A stretch of 64,000 bases of DNA from Nephrocerus scutellatus (taxonomy: Eukaryota > Arthropoda > Insecta > Diptera > Pipunculidae). Under the pieces are notes generated by a model. That model was not told where the DNA came from and searched no databases. It saw only the letters and a program-made list of their open reading frames with translations. Both the position numbers and the translations under genes were made by a program. Where the stretch lies: assembly GCA_947095585.1 (NCBI GenBank), contig OX352762.1, forward strand, positions 13,619,969 to 13,683,968, given 5' to 3'. Shown piece by piece: positions 17,945-29,564 of this stretch (positions are counted from its first letter, which is position 1; every line of letters starts with the position of its first letter).

Positions 17945-18950
17945 TGGGCGAGTCCTATCGCTTGACCGTAGCTATTTTTGGTCTCTTCGTTGCGAAGGGC
18001 AGCCGTGTTGACTCGAATCTGATTCGCGGATGCTGTCTTTCTTGATGATAGAATCCTTGCTCGGAGCACCATATCAACAAGATAGTGGTCCGAGTCGACG
18101 TTGGCACCTCGGTACGTTGGTATCGTCATCAGGTTCGTGTTGGGGCGGTGGTCTATCAACACGAGCTTCAAGAGGAAATACCTAAGCTATGGGTGCCAAT
18201 GTACTGCCTGAATACCGGCTCCCTGTCTATTTTGGCATTCTTATTCCCCAGAACGATTTTTACGTCATACTGAGGACAGGCATGGAGTTCTCGTTCGACT
18301 GTATCCAAGAATTCTTCTTTTTCATCATCTTGTGTGTGTGAACGTTTATGAGGCTTATGTTTGTAAATCTGCCTCGCACCCGAAAGGTGCATAGCTGTTC
18401 ATTTACTGATTTAAAGCCGATAACGGTGGGTTTCATTCTTTTGCTAACTAGAAACCCCACCCCGAGCACATGATGTCTTGCATGACAGCTGTAATGTATG
18501 TCATATTTCATATTCTGATTTATGTAAGACACCATTCCCCGACCACCGCATCTCCTGGATTGCTGTTATGTCAGCATTATATTTGGACAGATTATCGGCT
18601 AGCTGCTGTGCAGCTCGAGCTCTATATAGTGAGCGTACGTTCTATGAGAAAATTCTTAAATCGTTCAGCCGTTTTTGTTTCCGTGGTCGTAGTCGTTCAT
18701 CAGTGTATCCGAGGCTGTTTTTGGGGTTCCGTTTTTTACGGACGAGTTTATTGGCATTGCGCCAATCTCACCTTGAAGGGACTAGCCCGATAATTTAGCT
18801 TTTCCAGTATTTAGAGGAAAATTACCGGCGGCCACCACGTGGAAGTTTAATCGCACTTCCACCAGTCAGAGATAATTACGGCCACCTGCAATTCAAGAGC
18901 ATTCTGTGTTATTCGCTCTATTCTGCTGATGGCTGACCGCCATTGACGCT
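17945..18950 (-). mobile_element. Family B LINE 5' half: 5' UTR and endonuclease
   Basis: Minus strand. From 18950 leftward it has the 5' leader also found at 28515 and 43070, then the endonuclease start (SLYRARAAQQLADNLSKYNAD, AIQEMRWSGNG). Next come GVGFLVSKRMKPTVIGFKSV, then the degraded core (LGNKNAKIDREPVFRQYIGT, where GDFNAK is expected), then the DSDHYL block near 18080. RT is absent. The core Gly-Asp-Phe is changed to LGN, so the enzyme would be inactive. Confidence 0.75.
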
Positions 18951-19180
18951 AGTTTATGTGTAAAAAAAAGCTATGAAAATATGCAAACTGTCCTTTGATT
19001 TGATTACTGAAGTTATGTTGCAGCTAATGGTCACTTGGCTTCACTTCTTGATTCAAAGCGATCTTATATTGGGATAGAGGCCAAAGTTTTTGAGAAAAAT
19101 TCGTTACAAACTGGTTCCATATATCGTCAAATTAAGAACCTCACTTACACTTACGGGAGCAGAGTAGATACTTTCGGAAC

Positions 19181-20303
19181 TCCATCGTTTAGTGAGAGAT
19201 GTTTTTTGAAAGAATGGAAAATTGGAATAATGAGCCTCATAGTTGAAGATTCCTTTATTAAAACTTATAAAGCCAAGAAAATGGCCAAACTATTTCCTTT
19301 GATTGTGCGAGTGAGGACTTCCCATCCTAATGGACGTAAAGTTTTCAATGCAACCGCCAATATGTGTGTGGGTTCCAGGTATTCCGGCTGAATTTCCCCT
19401 GTCATTTAAAGAACTTACCAAGGACTTCACAAACAAATACATTTAGTGATACATTTTATCCATCGTATAGTGGGAGTTTTTTTTTGAAAAAATGGAACGT
19501 TGGAAAAATGAGCGTCATAATTGAAGATCCTTTTATTAAAACTTATATCGACAAGAAATTGGGCAAACTATTTCCTTTGATTGTGCGAGTGAGGACTTCC
19601 CATCCTAATGGACGTAATGTTTTCAATGCAACCGCCAATATGTGTGTGGGTTCCAGGTATTCCGGCTGACTCTACCTTGTCATTTAATAAACTAACTAGG
19701 ACTTCACAAAATACATTTAGTGATGCATATTATCCATCGTTTAGTGGGAGTTTTTTTTTGAAAAAATGGAAAGTTGGAAAAATGAGCGTCATAATTGAAG
19801 ATCCTTTTATTAAAACTTATATCGACAAGAAATTGGGCAAACTATTTCCTTTGATTGTGCGAGTGAGGACTTCCTATCCTAATGGACGTAATGTTTTCAA
19901 TGCAACCGCCAATATGTGTGTGGGTTCCAGGTATTCCGGCTGACTCTACCTTGTCATTTAATAAACTAACTAGGACTTCACAAAATACATTTAGTGATGC
20001 ATATTATCCATCGTTTAGTGGGAGTTTTTTTTTTTGAAAAAATGGAATGTTGGAAAAATGAGCGTCATAATTGAAGATCCCTTTATTAAAATGTGTAAGC
20101 CAAGAGAATATGCAAACTATTTCCTTTGATTTTGCGAGTGAGGACTTCCCAACCTAATGGACGTAAAGTTTTCAATGCAACCGCCAATATGTGTGTGGGT
20201 TCCAGGTATTCCGGCTGAATTTCCCCTGTCATTTAAAGAACTTACCAAGGACTTCACAAACAAATACATTTAGTAATACATTTTATCCATCGTTTAGTGA
20301 GAG
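19181..20303 (+). repeat. Tandem array, four units of about 276 bp
   Basis: TCCATCGTTTAGTGAGAG marks both edges (19181 and 20286), and the anchor ATGAGC(C/G)TCAT recurs at 19230, 19508, 19782 and 20058, giving periods of 278, 274 and 276 bp. Units 2 and 3 are almost identical, and units 1 and 4 are more diverged. In units 1-3 one frame stays open for about 60 codons and ends at the same TGA, with shared text such as LFPLIVRVRTSHPNGR and FNATANMCVGSRYSG. Unit 4 has small indels. No family recognised; probably a small satellite or minisatellite. Confidence 0.9.
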
Positions 20304-21699
20304 AAGTTTGTTGGGTCGTCGTGATTGCATCGTCGCCGTACATATGGCATATTCCTTGTAAATCCTTAATGAATAGCAAATATCATGTAAAATTCAAGCT
20401 TTAATTATTTCGATAGAGGTTCACCATGTCAAGCGGGTATATGAATTTCTACGGGTTTTCAACGGAACATGTGTGTACACTGTACCGTACAATACACTTA
20501 AGCAAAGTCCTTACATTGTGTTTGTGTTTTCTGTGATGCTGATGCTTTATATCAGAGATGAACAGCCACCGCTTGCCACATCACCCACTATATCCTTTCA
20601 CACAAACTCTTTACAAATGTAGAGCGATAAATTCCAGTCAGGGGACAAGCACTCTCATCAGATTGCAATAATTTTAATGAGAACGCTATTGTGTCGTAGT
20701 TTTTTTTTAATTTTTTTTTTTTAATTTGACGCGGCATTAGTTGCTGTATAGCAAGTGGTGGTAAGTACGAGTATACAAATAGTTAGTTAGGGAAAAGTTA
20801 GCAATTTCTATGCGAATTGCATTTTCCTCGCCGACAACACACTTGTAGCTAAAAGGGCAGAATTATCGTTGATGATCGTAGGCTTCGCCACTATTGTAAA
20901 ACATCCACGGCAAGCGGTGCTTTTCTCGCCATATTGCCTTTTCAAAGCGATGATGCTTTTTTATCCAAAGGAGCGAGTGCACGCACTTCTCACTCCTTAT
21001 CCAACCGGAAATTAATGCATCACTACGCACTTCTTGGGTCATTCATCCATTCGACTTTGCTTATGTTCAGTTAGTCATACGCAAACCGATTTTTTCACGT
21101 TTTTCTTAGCATGTCGATGCGTATAGTTATTATATTCTTGTTAGGTATTTTTTCCTCTGCTGCACACGTGTCAGAGAAAATACTACAAAGGGTGGAAAAC
21201 GCATACCAATGACATGTGTGCGTGCATTTAAGATTACTCTTCTAAAGTACTAGCATTCTCCTTTGTAGTAATTTCTTAATTACACTGCATGATGTCATAG
21301 CAGAAGTATTCATTCATTATAATTACAATACTATGGAATTAATAAATAAAAAGAAAAATCCTTACTAAGAAACTCTATTAACACAGAAAACAACAAAACA
21401 AAGTGGGCGTATGCACACAATGCACTTAAAATCCATGTTTAACGTCCTGGTATTCAATATTTGTAGTCGATAATTTTGAAATGACGTTGACATTCTTAAT
21501 GTTGGCGCTTTGAAGTTAAGGCAAAAAAACCGACAATTATTAGACCATTATGCGCCAAGATTCAAGAAAAATGTTTATTATAAAAATACAAGGTCTTTAT
21601 TAAAAAAAAATACACTTAAAACAAAATGAATATAATTAAGATACATAGTAAATATACTATTACAACTATTATATGTTTTAAATAACTAATTGAACCAGA
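20304..21699. other. No recognisable gene
   Basis: No open frame of note on either strand and no motif I recognise. T-rich runs occur near 20700 and 21600. Confidence 0.5.
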
Positions 21700-22720
21700 C
21701 CATTCATGGTCCTTTGTGTTACCACAGGCTCTTATACCTTTTCCCTTTTCAGAAGATCCATTCAGAGCTCTTAATGAATCGAAGTATATTTCGCACTTTG
21801 CCGTTTTCGAGATCTGATAGGTTATTCATTAACCACTAACCTAAGTGTTTGTGCCTTCTGTGCATTAGTACCGGACATGAGCAAAGAGGATGTTATATAG
21901 TCTCCTCCTCCTCCTCGGCCATGCAGATTCTGCAGAAGTAATTATATTCGACACCCATCCTTCTCGCGTGTTTTCCTAGAAGGCAGTGTCCTGTCATTAT
22001 CTCTACATCTGTTCTTAGTTTGCGTCTTTGTAGGGAAATAAGCGCAGTTGAGCGTTTCAAGTCCAGCTTCGGCCAGACCTTACATTTGTTATTGTTTTTG
22101 CCTCTTTCCGAAGCTCAAATTTCAGCTGGAGAGTCGTACCACGTCTAGCTAACTCGTCCGCCCTGCAGTTCCCCTCAATATATGTATGGCCCGGGACCCA
22201 AATGATCCTTATATTGAACTGCTCACTCATCTCGTTAAGAGAGGAGTGACAGCTCAACGCCACTTTAGATTTCAGCAAGACTGCCTACACGGATTTTATG
22301 GCCGCCTGACTGTCCACATAAATGATAATCTTCTTTGAGGATAATACATTATGCTTCAGCCAACTCATAACCTCTTTAATCGCTATCACCTGAGCCTGGT
22401 ATTCGCTGCAGCGATCAGGTAGACCGACAGAGATGCTTACTTTCAGTTTGTCACAGAAGACTCCTGCTCCTACTTTACCGTCTACCTTAGAGACATCCGT
22501 GAAAAACTGTATTTATTCATTATCGGTTACGGATCCACTCCTCCAGTCTTCTCTGGAGGGTATTGTTGTCCCAAAAACCATTTTGAAAGAATAACACTGG
22601 TGTTATGTAATCAAGTTTCGTCAGCTCTTGCTTTAGCGATTTAGTTATGGTGGGGTGCCCATTTTGAAGACTGTTTGCCAAATATAATAATATTCGGCGC
22701 GACAGACCATTGCGAACCAA
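21700..22720 (-). mobile_element. Family D LINE 3' end: RNase H and zinc knuckle
   Basis: Minus strand. RNase H text includes KVDGKVGAGVF, SEYQAQVIAIKEVMSWLK, IIIYVDSQAAIKSV and IRIIWVPGHTYIEGN followed by CRADELARRGT, the usual order of the LINE RNase H. A C-terminal zinc-knuckle region follows (NYFCRICMAEEEEET, then HPLCSCPVL). The I/LOA/R1 group carries this combination. The 3' UTR (CTGTGGTAACACAAAGGACC) resembles that of the other family D copies. In-frame stops and frameshifts show it is dead, and RT is absent. Confidence 0.75.
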
Positions 22721-22732
22721 GGTCCTTCTTCA

Positions 22733-22845
22733 CACAAATGGAGGGACCTACAATTTAATGCCGGATCCGAACGGCGAATTGAGAATTTTTCCGTGACAAG
22801 TTATGTATTACTCTCGGAACGTTTGTCACCAATTCGCGAGAGGTG
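22733..22845 (+). repeat. Dispersed repeat, copy 2
   Basis: CACAAATGGAGGGACCTAC, then TTTAATGCCGGATCCGAACG, TTGAGAA, CGTTTGTCA and GAGAGG, in the same order as at 1925-2030. Adjacent to the family D fragment. Confidence 0.65.
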
Positions 22846-25719
22846 GGACACCGTTAAAAATACTTTTAGTGTTACTGGGATCACTAGAGAGAGGAAGGGA
22901 TCATTGGAGATTGGAATAAGAGAGGTCCTATACGAAAGATTAATCGTTGAAAGATGGTTTGAAAAAGGTAGCCAACATATTGGAAAAATATGTGGATCGG
23001 TTGATGATGTGCTTTTATAAGATACTGATGGAGATGAGCTGTCGGGCTTTCTTTAATAGTAGACAAACTGAAAAAAAGACTATGGGTCGTGTATAAGATT
23101 GGCTGGTGCATTTATAAGATAAAGCCGTTCATGCTCTAAGCTGCAGACGGTCTGCTGGCTTTAAATGTTGTGTCAACTGAATCTTGTAAGCATGCAAATG
23201 CAGATCTTTAGTAAAAATTCGCTGTAAAGTGCTTCGTTAAAAATGCAATTGCTGAGAATAATGGCGAATGGACGTGGAGATGGGGAGGGATTCAACACTC
23301 TCACTAACTGGTGAAATGTTTTCATTAGACCGAGATGCACGAACTCGCACAAGGTCTCTTCTGGGTTTGAACGATCTAATCGACTTAAATTTCTATATTA
23401 ATCGGACCACCTTACGGCAGGTAGTTGCATTATGGTGACCGAAAAATGCACCATATTTTCGTACTGTCTACGCAAAAATTCGGTTGTGGATTTTCTTAAT
23501 TTCTATGCGTTGTGCGTCCGTGTAGTTCTGCATGAATCTTAACGTTCGCACATGCCGGCTGTTAAACCGCAATGCTGTATTACCGACATAGGAAAAATTG
23601 CGCTTAATTCCCAAATAGGCGGTCTTAATGGGACTCTCTTCTCAATGGGACTAGATTTCATGACTGCGCACCAAATGGCGCCTGGTTCAAATAAGCGGTT
23701 GTTGATATGAATCAATAAGAAAGAATGGCTAACAACTAGCAACCCGACAACCAAAATTATGAACGATAAGGTCTTGTGGTCCCCGATACTAAAATTGTAG
23801 AAGAAGTCTTCAAAATTGTTTGCACGAATTAGCGTCTAGGTTGGTGGGTTCGTGGATAATAAAAAGATAACGAAAGAACAAGCGCGTGATGGTTCAGTTG
23901 CTCAAATAGTTCAATGGATGAAGTAAGGAGTGGTACGAGGTTGCGAAAGCAACTCCTATGGTTAAAAGTTATTGGACCTAATGGCAATAAGTGGAAATTG
24001 AAAGATGAACTACTAGATAAATAATGTGAATCTGCCGACGGTCGTAACACCACAGTACAGATTCTAATGCCACAACTTCCTGACCAAGAAAAAAGTCGGT
24101 AATCATCTTGCCATCGAAGAATAATAATGCTGACTTTCCAATAACAATACCAAGCAAACACAGATTAAGGATGCACTGACTTCTCTACGACTACTTGTGG
24201 GTTTTTAAGAACCATAAACGGCAGTGCTGCTTGTTTACATAGCCACCATGATGGAACTGTACCGCATCTCCGAAAATTATATTGTTATACCATAATCGAT
24301 CGATTTGCATATCTATAGGCCGTTTTTCACTCTCTACTCTCAAGTGTATACAAAGCATAAAGAATCATTAGTTCCATCTGCATAAGTGCATAAGAAACTT
24401 ACTGTTAATGTGTAATTCCTTATGCAACACATCCTGGCAACTTATTGTATATCCATTCCTAATATGAACGTTATTTTTGTGGTGTTAGTTGGTGTAGTGA
24501 TGCACTCGCACACTTTCTTCATCCCTAATTTTGCTGAAGCATCAAGTACATTTTTATGGTTTTTAAAAAACCAGCCAGCCACCAGTCAATCTGTAATTCG
24601 TTTCTCTCCACCAGAAAATAAAACAGTTCGTGGATAAAAATAATGTGTCTTAACCAAATAATGCTGCACTGGTATAAATAAGTGATGCAAACGAGTATAT
24701 GTATGAGTACAGCATGAAACAGAAATATTCCATTGACGTACTGCACTGACGCGTACACCTTACACCTCCTACTTGTGCTCATTAGGCTACCGAATGGAAT
24801 GGATTCAAAAGAATTTTATACGCACTCCGAACGCACTTTTACACTTGAAATGTTACGCATATTTGTAAAAGAATCCTGCATGATTGTAAAGGAAAAGTTT
24901 TGCTCTTGAAATCTGTTGACTTATCATAAACCATGCTACGATGCATCTCTTATATCAACCGCCACGACCAGAGCTGAATTTCATATTAGAGGGATGGCAA
25001 ACTTATTACTAATTTCAGGATTGGTGGAATGGTGCAGAAGATGCAAACGTGAAAAACTTTATTTTACAGAGAAGCCCAAGGGAAAATTAACTGCCTTTAA
25101 TCTTTTCTTCTTTTAAAAGCACCTTCGATAAATTAAAATTCAAAAAATGTATCACCCACTCACTCGTCCTTTCAGAATTTTTTCTCGAGTAACAACATAA
25201 TAATGGAAGATATCCTTTCAAATGGAGTCACGTATAGTAATTATAGCGCATCTAAATGAGATACTTTTGTGCCGAATTCATCAAAGAAATAATAGAGCTA
25301 TAAGGTTGTAAATTTAAAGCGGGGTAAATCTTTTAAAACTCTATAAAAAAAATTTACAATGAACGCAGTAGGTAGGTAGGTTACGCCCTGTAACGTAGCT
25401 GTGACTTATCTTTCTTTCCAAATATTTGTAAACAACACAAACAAGAAATAAAAAGAAACTGTCATTCATTTTAATTTTTATACCCACTTGTTTTTTATGT
25501 CTTTCCGCACAGTGGCTCCAATCGAATAACTGCCAGTGTTAATTTAAATATTAATTTTTACCTTAGAGCGAGAAATAAATAGAATCAATTTTAAGTCAGT
25601 TACCGTTTTATTTCATAGCGTCAGTTTTCGTTATGTCATTTAAAATATGGCATAATTGGTGGAATTTGAGGCTCTACTATTGATAGTCCACGACACACTG
25701 TTGTCGCCACTAATCATAG
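22846..25719. other. Long stretch without a supported gene
   Basis: Frames are short and lack known motifs. At 23970-24120 (minus) there is weak resemblance to 57170-57240, perhaps an old retrotransposon piece. Otherwise unclassified AT-rich DNA. Confidence 0.45.
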
Positions 25720-26215
25720 GCGAAGATAACAAAGCGATTTGGCAGATCAAAAACAATAATGCCTCGGTATCACATGGCATCCAAGCATTCAAGCTAAGCT
25801 GGTCAAGACTGGAGGCGTCCCATTACACCAATCAATTAATGAAGTACGGGATAAACTGACACGTCGATGAAGATTGTACTACTTGACCAATATTTGAAGC
25901 CAAGTAAAGGTATCTCGATCGCTATCAAGCCAATTTAGCATCTATAACTGGCTCCGATAAGTGGATGGACATGCCTGCGTCTCCTTAACGCTGCGTTGAA
26001 GAAAATGATCTGTGATGTAACAACGGGACGACCAATAGTCGTTTATGCAGATGCTTGCTTTTGCAGGCAACATTGATATATTTGTTAGAAACCAATGAGT
26101 TCTCTAAGAAGCTTTCATTCAGACCAAGCAGGTGTCTGGATATATAGTGCTGCAAAAAGCTTAGAAAACAAGTATATGGTGGTCACATCTGTGAGCAGAA
26201 AATCTAACAATGGTC
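25720..26215 (+). mobile_element. Family B LINE RT fragment, heavily decayed
   Basis: Opens with EDNKAIWQIKNNNASVSHGI, the linker block usually read as NKAIWQIKNNKA..DGIPAELIK. Then, in other frames, come NAALKKMI and YADA followed by AFIQ-like text, ending SVSRKSNNGPSI. Several deletions and frameshifts. At about 26220 it meets the 3' end of a minus-strand family B copy. Confidence 0.6.
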
Positions 26216-26224
26216 CCTCAATTA

Positions 26225-28515
26225 TAATCATCCTCATCACGTTTGGCTTTACAACCGGGGACCGCTCCTGGCCTCCCGCAAAGAATCTTTCCACCGGTCC
26301 CGATTTTGAGCCGATGTCATCTAGTTTTGCATACCTAAACACTGGGCGTCCTGGTCAACGCCATCCTTTCAGGGTAGGCTTGGCAAGCCTTGCTGTCGTG
26401 TTCCATAAATCCTACCGTAACGGATCCTCTTCGCACATACGATCTTTGTATCCTGCCCACCGAGGCCTGCCGAGCTTAATTCTCTTCACGATGTCGACAT
26501 CGTGGTAACGCTCCCCGCTCGCTCTCATCATTATAGAATCAGCGGAATCGTCCTTCCTCACATACCGGGTATATACCATTCTCCGCAAAACTTTTCTCTC
26601 GAACGCGGCTGAGAGTTCCGAATACTTTTTGCTAAACACCCAAGTCTCGGATCAATATGTAAGTACTGGTAGACCCATTGTTTTATATAACAGCAGCTTG
26701 GATATTATGGTTAAGTTCCTGGATTTTAAGAGTCTTGACAGACTATAGTAGCCTTTGTTGGCTTTAAGCCGGCCTTTTTTTTGGTTCCATTCTGTTATAG
26801 GCGGCTACTGTTGATCCGAGAGAGTTAAAGGATTTCACTACTTCATATTCGCGCTCCACTAATTGAATTGCGGAACCATTGTTGTATCTTCTGCTCGCAG
26901 ACGTGGCCACTATGTAGTTTATTTTGCTCACATTTATGTGGAGCCTCAGATTTCTTGCCGCCCGTTCGATCTGGATGAAAGCTTCCAATACAGCTTATGA
27001 GTTTCTACCGACGATGTCAATGTCGTCTGCGTTAGCCAGTATCTGAATGAATTTATAGAGGATTGTTCCTCTCGCAGTTACGCCAGGGTATCGAATCACA
27101 TCCTTCAACGTCAGTTTAATGAGGATGTAGGCCCTTACATGTCCTTGTCGAAGCCCGTTATAGATGTTGAATGGGCTTGATAGTGATCCGGATATTTTTA
27201 CTTGGCTTATAACATTGGTCATGGTCAACCTACATAGTCGTGTCAGTTTATTTGGGATGCCGAATTCTCTCATGGCTTTATAAAGTTCTACTATGGCTTT
27301 GCTATCATAGGAGGCTTTAAAATCCAAAAAAAGATGTTGTAGTAAGTTTTGAAAGTTTTTGAGTTTTCCATGAATAGCTTAAGGCTGTAAATCTGATCAG
27401 TTGTTGATTTGCATGGGATGAAGCCACACTGGTATTGACTAATGATGACTGTAGCGTACTCAACATCGTTATACTACGATAATTCCTGCATGTTGTTATA
27501 TATCATTCCTAATGTATGGTGCACAGGATGCCTATACGCCAGTCTTCTGCCATCGCCTCTTACTCCCATACTTGCACTGCTTCTTCATGAATTGCTTGAT
27601 ATATTGCAAAACCTCCTGTTTTAATTAGCTCTGCTGGCATACCATCTGATCCCGGTGTCTTATTATTTTTGAGCCTATTTATCGCTTTGCTAATTTCGTC
27701 TATGTTTGATAGCGGCCGCAGTTCTCGCTCTCTGTACTATTCTTGTTCTAGGGCGACATTCCTCCCCCAAGCCGCTTACTTTCACCGCTTTTTCAACTTT
27801 TTTTTCATATCTTCTGAGCTCTTTATATTCATCTTCGCGTGGCTGCACACGATTTAGGGTGTGTTGCATCGCTTGACTCTAGTTGTTTCTGATCTCTTCG
27901 TTACGAAGGGCAGCCATGTTGACTCGAATCTCGATGATATAATCCGCGCTAGTAGCGCCATACCAACAAGATAGTAGTCCGAGTCGACGTTGTTAACTCG
28001 GTACGTTCGTACCGTCATCAGGTTCGGGTTGTGGCGGCGGTCTAACAACACGTGGTCTCTATCTGGTTTCGGGTGACAGCCTACCTGTTTTTGCATTCGT
28101 ATCCCCCAGAATGATTTTTACTTCATATTGTGGGCAGGCATGGAGTTCCCGTTCCCGAATGATTCAAAGAATTCTTCTTTTTCATCATCTGGGGAATCCT
28201 CTGTAGGTGCGTGAAGGTTTATGAGGCTTATGTTTTTAAATCCACATCGCACGCGAAGGTGCATAGCCTTTCATTTACTTCTTTTAAGCCGAGAACGCTT
28301 CTTTTGCTGACTAGAAACCCCACATTATTGGCCTCACGCCAACCTTACTTTGAAGAGACTAGCCCGATCTTTCAGCTTCTCATGTGTTGGGGGAAAATTA
28401 CCAGCGGCCACCACGTGGGGGTTTTATCGCACTTCCACCAGTCAGAGATAGTTACGGTCACATGCAATTCTTATGTATTCTGTTTTATTCCCCCAATTCT
28501 GCGGATGGCTGTCTA
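26225..28515 (-). mobile_element. Family B LINE, nearly full span but broken
   Basis: Minus strand, from the family 5' leader at 28515 to a 3' end at 26225. It contains parts of the endonuclease (HNPNLMTVRTYRVNNVDSDY near 28030), the linker, RT fingers and palm (DFKASYDSKAIVELYKAMRE, REFGIPNKLTRL, then QILANADDIDIVGRN, where NADD replaces the usual YADD), the thumb (AARNLRLHINVSKINYIVAT), and the C-terminal block (ERKVLRRMVYTRY, GRPRWAGYKDRM, AKLDDIGSKSG). Frame changes separate most blocks. It gives the fullest view of family B and its order: endonuclease, RT, C-terminal domain, with a GATGAGGATGAT-like tail. Confidence 0.75.
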
Positions 28516-28700
28516 AGTATATATTACTCAGCCTAATTTTATGTCATGATTTTTAGTAATTTTTTTTATTCTATTACAATTCAATATAATGCTTATTCCT
28601 ATATATATATAAAAAGGACATCAAATATTATTGTTAAAATAATAAACAACATATTCACCATGATCTGGGCTTAGCTTAAGTTATATAAATAAATTTAGTT

Positions 28701-28800
28701 TCATCATCATCATCTTTATTATAATTTTTAGTTAAACAACTGGGTATCCCGCAAAATCTCTTATCACCGGTCACGATTTCGAGTCAATTTACGACCAGTT
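28701..28800 (-). mobile_element. Family B LINE 3' tail fragment
   Basis: The minus strand reads a decayed form of the family B C-terminal block (CACCGGTCACGATTTCGAGTC on plus corresponds to the 26300 region), followed by a GATGATGATGATGAAA tail (28703-28718). Only the tail of a 5'-truncated insertion. Confidence 0.5.
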
Positions 28801-29564
28801 CACCATATCTAAGCTCTCATATACCCCACATCAACAATTTTCTATCCATTCCTATTATCATAAAGATATGAGCATGAGTATTGGTCTTAGTATTATTTCA
28901 TGATTCCTTTCATTCCAGCACAATACATTCTACTAAATTGTATTCCATACTTATGCATTAGCACATTTCTTCATTCCCTCTAAAATGCGAAAACAATGGA
29001 CTCCTATTGAAGATGGCACAATCACAAATTGTCATCATATTCGACTATTTACTCAAAATGGGAAATGATAAACTCATTGTTTTCCCATTCTAGAGGAACA
29101 AAAACAGGAACGATTCCGAGTCGAAATACCTAATATTCTAATGCCCATTGAATGTGTCATTGTGTCCACTTACTAAGCTATTGCATAGCATGGCAAAAGT
29201 TCGACAAAGCAAATAAACATCAATTTTTCCCGGACAACAATCGCACAGAATTCTAAAGTTTGTCTTTTCTTTGGGTTTCGGTTTATTGCTTTTTGTGACT
29301 CGTTCCCTCTTTGGCTTTTATTTCCAATTCATATTTACATGTTTAGTATGATAATCACACACACACAAACAATGAACAATCGATGGGCGCTGCTAATAAT
29401 CCTTAAAATTACATCCAAACCTATTTTCGATCCGTTTTTGTTAGTCCTTCTAAAATTAACATTATTTGCAGACAGTCGTAGTGTAGTGATTGGTGGTGTG
29501 TTTTGTAGTCATGTTCTCTTGTGATGATGAAAAGATATTGGGTAAAAGAGTTGAGTTGAGAACT
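28801..29564. other. No recognisable gene
   Basis: AT-rich, with a short CA run near 29356. No frame with a known motif. Confidence 0.5.

Noticed and set aside
17463..18950. Twin-priming (5' inversion) of one LINE insertion
   Set aside because: Twin priming would invert the 5' part relative to a retained 3' end. Here no 3' end is present beside the RT piece, so nested insertion or inversion fits better.
19181..20303. A CRISPR-like array
   Set aside because: Units are about 276 bp in direct tandem without spacers, and the DNA is eukaryotic.
23829..24161. A 110-codon minus-strand frame as a Jockey-like RT piece
   Set aside because: Only a weak resemblance to 57.2 kb, with no RT block certain.
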